Source of the DNA: Caryophanales bacterium
Lineage (GTDB): Bacteria; Bacillota_I; Bacilli_A; RFN20; CAG-826
Length of the DNA: 12,362 nt
Assembly: GCA_016280685.1 (NCBI GenBank)
Contig: JAEEHE010000067.1
Span: 1 to 12,362 of the forward strand
Direction of reading: 5' to 3'
Shown: positions 6,015 through 12,362 of the stretch, one piece after another
Layout: each line of letters starts with the position of its first letter
Numbering within the stretch: position 1 is the stretch's first letter
Notes under the pieces: model-generated
The model's database searches: none
Seen by the model: only the letters and a program-made list of their open reading frames with translations
What the model was told of the DNA's origin: nothing
Made by a program: the position numbers and the translations under genes

Positions 6015-6032
6015 CTTTTAAAGTGAGGAGGA
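5997..6032 (-). terminator. Hairpin with U-tail after rlmB that also sequesters the sigma-gene Shine-Dalgarno
   Basis: On the minus strand TCCTCCT (6032-6026) pairs with AGGAGGA (6012-6006), with a possible inner CTT/AAG stem across a 2x2 internal loop, and is followed by TTTTTATTT. It is built like an intrinsic terminator about 20 bp after the rlmB stop. Its 3' arm is the Shine-Dalgarno of the downstream sigma gene, so the same fold could both attenuate transcription and hide the ribosome-binding site. Confidence 0.68.
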
Positions 6033-6052
6033 ATCAGTTTCTTTAAATAATG

Positions 6053-6766
6053 CTATTCACGTATTTTCGCGAGTAAAATTCCCGCAGCGACTGACGCATT
6101 GAGAGAATTGACATGGCCATATTGAGGAATCTTCACAATGTAGTCGGAATTATTGAGGACTAAGCGAGAGACACCCTGTCCTTCGCTACCGATGACCAAT
6201 GCGACATTAAAATCATATTTGATAGTTTGATAATCAATGGTTGCACTGCCATCTGTAGAGACAACCCAATAACCAGCTTCTTTCAATTTAGCAATCGTTT
6301 GATTCAAGTTACCAACTAAAGCCACCGGGACATAATTTATCGCCCCCGCTGAAGTCTTTGCGACTGTTGCATTAATGGGTACTTGATTATGTTTGGGAAT
6401 GAGGACACCAGAGACATTAAAAACATCGCAGCATCTTAAGATGGCACCGAGATTATGAGGATCATTAATACCATCTAAAATGACCAAGACCGATCTTTCT
6501 AATTTCTTCGCTCTTTCAAGTATCGAATCTAAAGAAAAATATTCATATTCTTTGATGATGGCAGCGACACCTTGGTGTACACCATCACACATCGAATCCA
6601 TTTCTTTAATCGATTTATATTGAGGTTGGATGTGGTTTTCGTTAACAAGTGAAAGAACTTCATTATTCGAGAAACCATTCAATAAATAAACCGCCTTCAC
6701 CCTTTTCGAGCGGAGAGCTTCTTTTACTGGATTCCTCCCATAAATAAGATTGTCTATTTTATTCAT
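6053..6766 (-). CDS. rlmB: SpoU-family 23S rRNA (guanosine-2'-O-)methyltransferase, RlmB type
   Basis: RlmB transfers a methyl group from S-adenosylmethionine to the ribose of G2251 (E. coli numbering) in the P-loop of 23S rRNA. The 237-residue protein has an N-terminal substrate-binding domain beginning YGRNPVKEAL (9-18) and a C-terminal SPOUT knot domain. The three motifs are LDGINDPHNLGAILR (97-111), VIGSEGQGVSRLV (191-203) and IPQYGHVNSLNASVAAGILL (213-232). The location between cysS and a SigH-like gene matches B. subtilis rlmB (yacO). The 47-bp gap to cysS contains neither a clear Shine-Dalgarno nor a strong promoter. The ATG is chosen because the family begins just before the YGRNPV motif. 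Stop is TAG. Another SpoU specificity (TrmH-like) cannot be wholly excluded. Confidence 0.93.
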   Translation of the reverse strand: MNKIDNLIYGRNPVKEALRSKRVKAVYLLNGFSNNEVLSLVNENHIQPQYKSIKEMDSMCDGVHQGVAAIIKEYEYFSLDSILERAKKLERSVLVILDGINDPHNLGAILRCCDVFNVSGVLIPKHNQVPINATVAKTSAGAINYVPVALVGNLNQTIAKLKEAGYWVVSTDGSATIDYQTIKYDFNVALVIGSEGQGVSRLVLNNSDYIVKIPQYGHVNSLNASVAAGILLAKIRE

Positions 6767-6813
6767 CTTGTTTAAACTACTTTCAATTTAATATAATGTT
6801 GGTTTTAGCGGTA

Positions 6814-8151
6814 TTACATGATACCTTTAGAAATTAAGATTTGGCGAATTTCATCGGACTTTTGGAAGTCTTTTTTCGCTTTTGAGGCCATATATTGCTG
6901 ATAGAGGTCCAAGTCTTCTTCCGTCATTTTCACATAGGTAATATTTAACCCTAAAATCGCAAACATATCAGTGAGTGTTTTGAACTGATTATTGAGCTTT
7001 TCAAAATCGATATTAGCGGTTCTAATGGTTTGGTTACTTTCCTTGATTAAGTTATATAATTCCGCTAAAGCGTTCGCGGTATTTAAATCATCCGCCATAG
7101 CATTAAGGAAGTTTTCAATATATAGAGGTTTACCTTTAGATAAATCAATATTGTTAGTTTGTAATTTTAATGCCATCTGTTTATAGGCCATCTGCATCTT
7201 ATTAACTTCTTGGATAGCAGCGTTGACTGTCTCATCAGTGAAGTTCACTGGTTGACGATAATGAGCGTTTAAAATGACTAATCTAGTAACTGCGCCACCA
7301 TATTTTTCAATCATGTCTTTCGCGTAGACAACGTTGCCTAAAGATTTAGACATCTTTTCATTGCCGAAATTAATGAAGGCATTGTGCATCCAATAATTAG
7401 CGATTTTATGATGATGCATCGCTTCGGCTTGGGCAATTTCATTTTCATGGTGAGGGAATTTTAAATCATATCCACCACCATGGATATCGATGTGTTGATT
7501 TGGGAAGATAGTGTCAATCATGACACAGCATTCGGTGTGCCAACCGGGTCTACCTTTACCCCAAGGTGAATCCCATTTGATACCTTCTTCCGTTTTCTTC
7601 CATAAGGCGAAATCTAACGGGCTTTCTTTTTTGCTATTTTCTTCAATTCTCGCGCCAACTTTTAAATCTTCGACATTGATGCCAGATAAAGAACCATAAT
7701 CTTTAATCTTCTCTACTCTAAAGTAGACATCGCCATCGACTTCATAAGCCGCACCGACTTTAATTAGTCCATCGATATAAGAAATAATCTTTTGGATATA
7801 TTCTGTGACTTTTGGAGTGATATTGGGAGTTTCACTTCCAATAGCTCTAGTCACTTTAATAAATTCTTGTATATAAAAATCCGTTAATTCCTTTTCGCTC
7901 TTTCCCTCTTTTTGCGCGGCCTTGATGATTTTATCATCGACATCAGTAAAATTACTAACATAAGTGACATCGTAGCCCACGTAGCGTAAAAAGCGTCTTA
8001 AAGTATCAAAGACCACAACCGGTCTCATATTACCGATATGGGGATAGTTATAAACAGTTGGTCCGCAGACATACATGGAAACTTTGTTAGGAACAACTGG
8101 TTTGAATTCTTCTAAAGAATTAGTTAAGGAATTATAGAATGTAATTTTCAT
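6814..8151 (-). CDS. cysS: Cysteinyl-tRNA synthetase
   Basis: This class I synthetase charges tRNA-Cys using ATP. The start is placed at ATG 8151-8149 (MKITFYNSLTN), matching the usual family N-terminus and giving 445 residues. Visible elements are YVCGPTVYNY (27-36; Zn ligand C29), PHIGN (37-41, the HIGH motif), SNFTDVDDK (66-74), GWHTECC (203-209; Zn ligand C208), FPHHENE (232-238; His and E238 ligands) and KMSKS (266-270). An upstream in-frame TTG at 8190 lies inside the hairpin after hydA, has no ribosome-binding site and would add 13 non-family residues, so it was not used. No clear Shine-Dalgarno precedes the ATG; the 51-bp gap after hydA contains a GC-rich hairpin. No mrnC (Mini-RNase III) gene follows, unlike B. 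subtilis. Stop is TAA. Confidence 0.97.
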   Translation of the reverse strand: MKITFYNSLTNSLEEFKPVVPNKVSMYVCGPTVYNYPHIGNMRPVVVFDTLRRFLRYVGYDVTYVSNFTDVDDKIIKAAQKEGKSEKELTDFYIQEFIKVTRAIGSETPNITPKVTEYIQKIISYIDGLIKVGAAYEVDGDVYFRVEKIKDYGSLSGINVEDLKVGARIEENSKKESPLDFALWKKTEEGIKWDSPWGKGRPGWHTECCVMIDTIFPNQHIDIHGGGYDLKFPHHENEIAQAEAMHHHKIANYWMHNAFINFGNEKMSKSLGNVVYAKDMIEKYGGAVTRLVILNAHYRQPVNFTDETVNAAIQEVNKMQMAYKQMALKLQTNNIDLSKGKPLYIENFLNAMADDLNTANALAELYNLIKESNQTIRTANIDFEKLNNQFKTLTDMFAILGLNITYVKMTEEDLDLYQQYMASKAKKDFQKSDEIRQILISKGIM

Positions 8152-8166
8152 ATTTAATAAGAGATA

Positions 8167-8188
8167 GGGGGCGAGATAACCCGCCCCC
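8167..8188 (-). terminator. GC-rich hairpin between hydA and cysS, weak terminator
   Basis: On the minus strand GGGGGCG (8188-8182) pairs perfectly with CGCCCCC (8173-8167) around an 8-nt loop. The tail TATCTCTTATT is only moderately U-rich, so termination may be partial and some cysS mRNA may come from read-through of the hydrogenase operon. The stem could also protect the 3' end of the hyd mRNA. Confidence 0.6.
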
Positions 8189-8202
8189 AAATGTTTTAAT
8201 AA

Positions 8203-9960
8203 TTATTTACCTTCAGGGTATTTTTCTCTCTTGGCGTTATAGTGAGTGTGGAGTAATTCTTCACTGATTTCACTAAGTGGTTCGCCTAAGAAATCTTTAT
8301 AGAGTTTTTGAATGTCTTTGTTGTTATGAGATTGACGGATAACTTGTCTTTCATCTTCACTATAGAGGACACTCGCTCTCTTTTGGCAGTATGTATCTAA
8401 GATGTTGTCATCTTCATTTGGTAATAATGATGGGTGAACGTATGGTTGACCACCGCCATTGATACATCCGCCTGGGCAGCCCATGATTTCGATAAAGGCA
8501 TATGGAGATTTACCTTCTTTGACTTCTTGGACTAATTTAGACGCATTCTTCATACCAGAAGCAATCGCCACTTTGATGCCTAATTCTTTAATTTCGGCTT
8601 CACGAACACCCGCTAAACCACGGACTTCTTCGAAGACGACTTTGCCATATTCTTTGCCGGTTAAAACAAAGTAAGCAGTTCTTAAAGCGGCTTCCATAAC
8701 ACCACCGGTAACACCGAAGATGACACCAGCGCCAGAATATTCACCGAGTAAGTCTTGGTCGAATTCTTCTTCTGGTAATTTTTGCCAGTTGATACCGGAA
8801 CGTTTGATCATCTTGGCTAATTCACGTGTGGTGAGGACAGCGTCGACATCTTGATCCATTTCTGGACGTTGTCTTTCATATTTCTTCGCGGTACATGGCA
8901 TGATGGAAACAACGAAGATGTCTTTTGGATCGATGTCATGAGCTTTCGCGAAATATGTTTTGGTAATCGCACCTTGCATCATGTGAGGTGATTTACATGT
9001 GGACATATTGGGGATGACTTCGGGATAGAAGTATTCCATATAGTTAATCCAACCTGGAGAACAAGAGGTAATTTGTGGTAAGACACCTTTGTTTTTAATT
9101 CTATGAATTAATTCATAGCCTTCTTCCATGATGGTTAAGTCCGCACCGAAGTTGACGTCGAAGACTCTAAAGAATCCGAGTCTATGTAAAGCGGCAACCA
9201 TTTTACCAGTACCAGGAGTACCGATCTTTTCACCGAATTCTTCCGCGATTGCAGCACGCACTGCAGGGGCGGTTTGCACGATGACTTTCTTGCCCACTCT
9301 AAAGGCTTCATCAACTTTTTCGATTTCGCTGTGTTCCATTAAAGCGCCGACTGGACAGACGTTAACGCATTGTCCACATTGCATACATGGAACGTTGGCG
9401 AAGCTTCTATTTTGCACAGGAGCAACGATAGTATTGAAACCACGATTTTCAAAACCGAGGATGGAGATGCCTTGGGCTTCTTTGCATCTTTCAATACATC
9501 TACCACATAAGATACATTTAGCGGTATTTCTGATGATGCCAGGAGCGACTTCATCATAGGTCTTAGGAGTCATTTGACCGACGTATTTACCATCTCTAGC
9601 TCCGACCATTTCCGCGACGTGTAATAATTCGCAGTGACCATTCTTTGGACATTGCAAACAATTCTTTTCGTGGTTGGAAAGAATTAATTCGACAGAGGCT
9701 CTACGAGCTTCCACCGCTTTTGGTGAGGAAATGGAGATTTCCATTCCTTCATTAACGGGATAGACACAAGAGGCACATAAGCCACGAGCGCCTTTCACTT
9801 CGACTAAGCAAACACGGCAGCTCGCTCTAGAGCATTTGCCATGATTGAACGCGCATAAGGATGGGATTTCATAACCGCATTTGCGGCAAGCTTCTAAGAC
9901 TGTGAGGGAGTTATCAACTTGGTATTCACGGCCTTCGATTTTAATGTTAACTAATGCCAT
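8203..9960 (-). CDS. hydA: [FeFe] hydrogenase catalytic subunit HydA (HndD-like, NAD-linked type)
   Basis: HydA reduces protons to H2, or oxidises H2, at the H-cluster. The 585-residue protein has the multi-cluster layout. An N-terminal [2Fe-2S] domain uses C36, C48, C51 and C65. A His-Cys3 [4Fe-4S] site uses H97, C101, C104 and C110. Two ferredoxin clusters use C149/C152/C155/C159 and C192/C195/C198/C202. H-cluster motifs follow: L1 TSCSPGW (298-304), L2 MPCTAKKYE (354-362) and L3 EIMGCPGGC (491-499) running into INGGGQP. Residues about 525-580 form the fused small-subunit domain. L1 has Ser where C. pasteurianus CpI has its second Cys. ATG is preceded by AAGGAGA, 12 bp after hydB. With hydB and hydC it forms a soluble trimer of the electron-bifurcating/confurcating kind; bifurcation is inferred from subunit composition. 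Maturases HydEFG must be encoded elsewhere. Stop is TAA. Confidence 0.96.
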   Translation of the reverse strand: MALVNIKIEGREYQVDNSLTVLEACRKCGYEIPSLCAFNHGKCSRASCRVCLVEVKGARGLCASCVYPVNEGMEISISSPKAVEARRASVELILSNHEKNCLQCPKNGHCELLHVAEMVGARDGKYVGQMTPKTYDEVAPGIIRNTAKCILCGRCIERCKEAQGISILGFENRGFNTIVAPVQNRSFANVPCMQCGQCVNVCPVGALMEHSEIEKVDEAFRVGKKVIVQTAPAVRAAIAEEFGEKIGTPGTGKMVAALHRLGFFRVFDVNFGADLTIMEEGYELIHRIKNKGVLPQITSCSPGWINYMEYFYPEVIPNMSTCKSPHMMQGAITKTYFAKAHDIDPKDIFVVSIMPCTAKKYERQRPEMDQDVDAVLTTRELAKMIKRSGINWQKLPEEEFDQDLLGEYSGAGVIFGVTGGVMEAALRTAYFVLTGKEYGKVVFEEVRGLAGVREAEIKELGIKVAIASGMKNASKLVQEVKEGKSPYAFIEIMGCPGGCINGGGQPYVHPSLLPNEDDNILDTYCQKRASVLYSEDERQVIRQSHNNKDIQKLYKDFLGEPLSEISEELLHTHYNAKREKYPEGK

Positions 9961-9972
9961 AATCTCTTCTCC

Positions 9973-11862
9973 TTATCGTTTGATAATCGCACCGAAATGA
10001 CATCCGGCAATACAGCTACCACACTTGACACATTTATTAGGATCAATATGGTGAACGAATTTTCCAGGAATCTTTGCAGGTTTGTCAGTAGGAGTGATAC
10101 AGGAAACAGGGCAGTTTCTTGCACATAATGTACAACCCATACATTTTTCGGGAACGATATAGTATTCCATCATGTTTTTACAAACATGGGCAGGACATTT
10201 ATGATCAACAACGTGAGCTTGATATTCCTCTGGGAAAGCTTTCATTGTCGATAAGATTGGGTTGGTCGCGGTTTGGCCTAAAGCACATAAAGAGTTAGAT
10301 TGAATGAATTTCGCTAATTCTTGTAAGTCTTGTAAGTCTTTGGGTTCACCCTTACCATCACAAATCTTGGTTAAGATGTCTAAGCATCTTCTAGTACCGA
10401 TACGGCATGGAGAACATTTACCGCAGGATTCATCGCAGATAAAGGTCATATAGAACTTTGCGACATCGACCATACAGTTATCTTCGTCCATAACGATGGC
10501 ACCACCACTACCCATCATACTGCCAGCAGCGATTAAGCTACCGAAGTCGATTGGTGTGTCTAAGTCTTTTTCGGTTAAGCAACCACCGGAAGGACCACCG
10601 GTTTGAATGGCTTTAAATTTCTTATTTCCAGGGATACCGCCACCAATATCGTAAATTAATTGTCTTAATGTGGTTCCCATTGGGACTTCGACTAAGCCGA
10701 CGTTATTAACTTTTCCACCGAGGGCGAAAACTTTTGTACCTTTGGTATCGTTAGTGCCGATAGCCGCGAACTTCTCCCAACCTTCTCTTAAGATGTATGG
10801 AACACAGGCTAAAGTCTCAACGTTGTTGACGACTGATGGATGATCCCATAAACCTTTGACAGCAGGGAATGGAGGACGTGGTCTTGGCATACCGCGCTTA
10901 CCTTCAATACTATTAATTAAAGCGGTTTCTTCACCACACACGAAGGCGCCTGCGCCTAATCTAATGTGGCAGCGGAAAGAGAAGTCTGTACCTAAGATGT
11001 GATCACCTAAGATACCGATTTCTTCTAAGTCTCTAATAGCCTTAGCTAAACGTTGAACGGCGATTGGATATTCCGCACGAACATAGAAGTAACCATTTTG
11101 GGCACCGATTGCGTAACCGGCAATCATCATACCTTCGATAACCGCGCATGGATTACCTTCAATAATAGAACGATCCATGAATGCGCCTGGGTCACCTTCG
11201 TCACCATTACAAATCATGTATTTGGGTTCATCGGTGTCAGGAACGAATGACCATTTTCTACCGGTTGGGAAGCCTGCGCCACCTCTACCTCTTAAGCCAG
11301 ATTTTAAGACTTCGTCGATGACTTCTTTTCTGGACATATGTAAGGCTCTATTTAATCCTTGGAAAGCACCATTACCGATCGCTTCATCAACATCTTCAGG
11401 ATTAATTTCACCATTACCATGTAAAGCGATATCTCTTCTTTGTAATTTATAGAAGTTAATATCATGTTGTTTTTGCACGTGTTCTTTTGTTTGAGGATCA
11501 ACAAATAATAAACGTGTGACGATTTCATTATTTAAGATATCTTTTTCGAAGATTTCTTCGACATCTTTAGGTTGCACTTTAGTGTAAAGAGTTTCTTCTG
11601 GGAAAATCTTCACGAATGGGCCTTGTGAACAGAAACCGAAACATCCGACGATATTTGCAGTAACTTTATCTTCTAAGCCATTCTTTTTGATTAATTCGTG
11701 GAACTTATTTAATGTCTCTTGGCTCTCTGCTGATAAACAGCCAGTACCACCACATACGACGATAGCTCTATGACCTGGTTCGCAGTGGAATTTCTTTTGT
11801 AAACAACTGCCGCATTTTTGGAATTTAGCTTGGAGTTCTTTCTCAGTTAAAATCTTTTCCAT
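9973..11862 (-). CDS. hydB: NAD-linked [FeFe] hydrogenase subunit HydB (NuoF/HndC-like)
   Basis: HydB is the flavin subunit that exchanges electrons with NAD(H) and passes them to HydA. The 629-residue protein comprises a thioredoxin-like [2Fe-2S] domain (C37, C42, C74, C78) and a NuoF-type FMN/NADH domain (GLRGRGGAGFPTGRKW 189-204, NGDEGDPGAFMDR 219-231, GAGAFVCGEETALI 303-316). A [4Fe-4S] site follows in ESCGKCSPC plus C526 (C480, C483, C486, C526), and the C-terminus is a two-cluster ferredoxin domain (C574/C577/C580/C584 and C611/C614/C617/C621). This fused layout separates HydB/HndC from respiratory NuoF. KCPAHVC (555-561) just before the ferredoxin domain could be an extra metal site. 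The start lies two bases after the hydC stop, with AAGGAGG encoded in the hydC 3' end. Stop is TAA. Confidence 0.96.
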   Translation of the reverse strand: MEKILTEKELQAKFQKCGSCLQKKFHCEPGHRAIVVCGGTGCLSAESQETLNKFHELIKKNGLEDKVTANIVGCFGFCSQGPFVKIFPEETLYTKVQPKDVEEIFEKDILNNEIVTRLLFVDPQTKEHVQKQHDINFYKLQRRDIALHGNGEINPEDVDEAIGNGAFQGLNRALHMSRKEVIDEVLKSGLRGRGGAGFPTGRKWSFVPDTDEPKYMICNGDEGDPGAFMDRSIIEGNPCAVIEGMMIAGYAIGAQNGYFYVRAEYPIAVQRLAKAIRDLEEIGILGDHILGTDFSFRCHIRLGAGAFVCGEETALINSIEGKRGMPRPRPPFPAVKGLWDHPSVVNNVETLACVPYILREGWEKFAAIGTNDTKGTKVFALGGKVNNVGLVEVPMGTTLRQLIYDIGGGIPGNKKFKAIQTGGPSGGCLTEKDLDTPIDFGSLIAAGSMMGSGGAIVMDEDNCMVDVAKFYMTFICDESCGKCSPCRIGTRRCLDILTKICDGKGEPKDLQDLQELAKFIQSNSLCALGQTATNPILSTMKAFPEEYQAHVVDHKCPAHVCKNMMEYYIVPEKCMGCTLCARNCPVSCITPTDKPAKIPGKFVHHIDPNKCVKCGSCIAGCHFGAIIKR

Positions 11863-11864
11863 GA

Positions 11865-12347
11865 TTAAGCCTCCTTAGCGCGATATTCCGCGACAATATT
11901 TTTAACGTTGTCAACTTTGACTTGTGGGTAGACCTTACCATTGATAGAAACAGCTGGTGCAACCGCGCATGCGCCGATGCAACGTAATACGTCTAATGTG
12001 AATAAACCATCCTCACTGGTTTCTCCTGGTTTAATGCCTAATAATTCAGCGAATTTATCAAGCACTAATTGGCTGCCTTTGACGTAACAGGCAGTGCCTA
12101 AACAAACACCAATGACATATTTTCCTTTGGGTGTCATTGAGAAGAAAGAGTAGAAGGTGACGACACCATAGATCTCACTCACTGGGACCCCGGTTAACTC
12201 ACTGACTAATTCTTGAACTTCAAGAGGAATATAACCATATTCTTTTTGGATATCTTCAAGAATCATCATAGTTGCGGTTGGCTCGTCTTTATACCTTTCA
12301 ACAATCTCTGTAATTTGTTTTACAGCTTGTGGTTGTAACTTTGCCAT
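11865..12347 (-). CDS. hydC: NAD-linked [FeFe] hydrogenase subunit HydC (NuoE/HndA-like)
   Basis: HydC is a small electron-transfer subunit with a thioredoxin-like [2Fe-2S] fold that partners HydB. The 160-residue protein has the NuoE-family layout: an N-terminal helical domain (GYIPLEVQELVSELTGVPVS, 38-57), the YGVVTFYSFFSMTPKGK segment (60-76), then cluster ligands C82 and C87 in VCLGTACYVKG and C123 and C127 in LRCIGACAVAP. ATG is preceded by AGGAGG (12358-12353) five bases upstream, close to the window edge. It is the first visible gene of hydC-hydB-hydA; the promoter lies outside the window. No HndB-like gene lies between hydC and hydB, so this is the three-subunit form. Stop is TAA. Confidence 0.95.
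   Translation of the reverse strand: MAKLQPQAVKQITEIVERYKDEPTATMMILEDIQKEYGYIPLEVQELVSELTGVPVSEIYGVVTFYSFFSMTPKGKYVIGVCLGTACYVKGSQLVLDKFAELLGIKPGETSEDGLFTLDVLRCIGACAVAPAVSINGKVYPQVKVDNVKNIVAEYRAKEA
11870..11876 (-). promoter_or_regulatory. hydB ribosome-binding site within the hydC 3' end
   Basis: AAGGAGG (11876-11870 on the minus strand) is formed by the last Lys-Glu-Ala codons of hydC, immediately before its TAA. The hydB ATG follows seven bases after the site, so the two subunits are translationally coupled. Confidence 0.85.
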
Positions 12348-12352
12348 AATAG

Positions 12353-12358
12353 CCTCCT
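12353..12358 (-). promoter_or_regulatory. hydC ribosome-binding site
   Basis: AGGAGG on the minus strand, five bases before the ATG at 12347, fixes the hydC start. Confidence 0.85.
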
Positions 12359-12362
12359 ATGG

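Noticed and set aside
6790..6818. Possible promoter for rlmB with TATATT
   Set aside because: The -10-like TATATT is good, but the -35 position reads TGTAAT (2 of 6) and there is no TGn extension, so it is too weak to list.
6808..6826. Inverted repeat GGTAT/ATACC across the cysS stop
   Set aside because: Five pairs with a 6-nt loop and no U-tail; expected by chance and not a terminator.
8149..8190. Longer cysS frame starting at TTG 8190
   Set aside because: The extra 13 codons run through the GC-rich hairpin after hydA, have no ribosome-binding site, and CysS proteins normally begin as encoded at ATG 8151.
9128..9559. 143-codon open frame on the plus strand opposite hydA
   Set aside because: It lies entirely antisense to well-conserved hydA cluster-binding regions, has no recognisable domain and no ribosome-binding site, and is best explained as a shadow frame.
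1..12362. CRISPR arrays, insertion sequences, phage or defence genes, UGA-as-Trp code
   Set aside because: No spaced direct repeats, transposase motifs or terminal inverted repeats were seen; all genes read through with the standard code and use TGG for Trp where checked.

Overview
The window is a gene-dense, AT-rich stretch in which all thirteen protein genes and one tRNA gene lie on the minus strand, so it reads from the right edge to the left. Gene content, strong AGGAGG-type ribosome-binding sites, standard use of TGG for Trp, and B. subtilis-like gene neighbourhoods point to a Bacillota genome. It is probably a fermentative anaerobe with a compact genome, in the broad Bacilli / Erysipelotrichia / Mollicutes-relative range. 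That placement is inference; nothing in the window fixes the genus.

Right part (12347-8203): three tightly packed genes hydC-hydB-hydA encode a trimeric, NAD-linked [FeFe] hydrogenase of the HydABC/Hnd type (NuoE-like, NuoF-like and catalytic subunits). It would couple NADH and ferredoxin oxidation to H2 evolution, or the reverse. No maturase genes (hydE, hydF, hydG) are present here. A GC-rich hairpin with a poor U-tail separates the operon from cysS.

Middle part (8151-5394): cysS (Cys-tRNA synthetase), rlmB (SpoU-family 23S rRNA 2'-O-methyltransferase) and a SigH-like sigma-70 gene are in the same relative order as in B. subtilis, but mrnC and the yacP/rae1 gene normally interspersed there are missing. 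The sigma gene is the most unusual locus. Its Shine-Dalgarno lies in the 3' arm of a hairpin followed by a U-run, there is no ATG near that site, and conserved-looking residues continue upstream of the first conventional start (TTG) to an in-frame ATT.

Left part (5350-1): ecfA1-ecfA2-ecfT (energizing module of an ECF vitamin/metal transporter) overlap one another and are followed by truA, then yebC with its own promoter and terminator, then rplM-rpsI with a promoter, leader and terminator, and finally a single tRNA-Ile(GAU) gene with its own promoter and terminator. The ecfA1 promoter has an extended -10 so close to the ATG that the mRNA is predicted to be leaderless.

Compared with B. subtilis, the sigH end and the ecfA-truA-rplM-rpsI end of the large ribosomal/RNA-polymerase region are joined directly, with the intervening genes absent. 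None of the thirteen genes uses TGA as stop (eight TAA, five TAG). I see no mobile element, CRISPR array, phage gene or defence system. No gap between genes exceeds about 200 bp.
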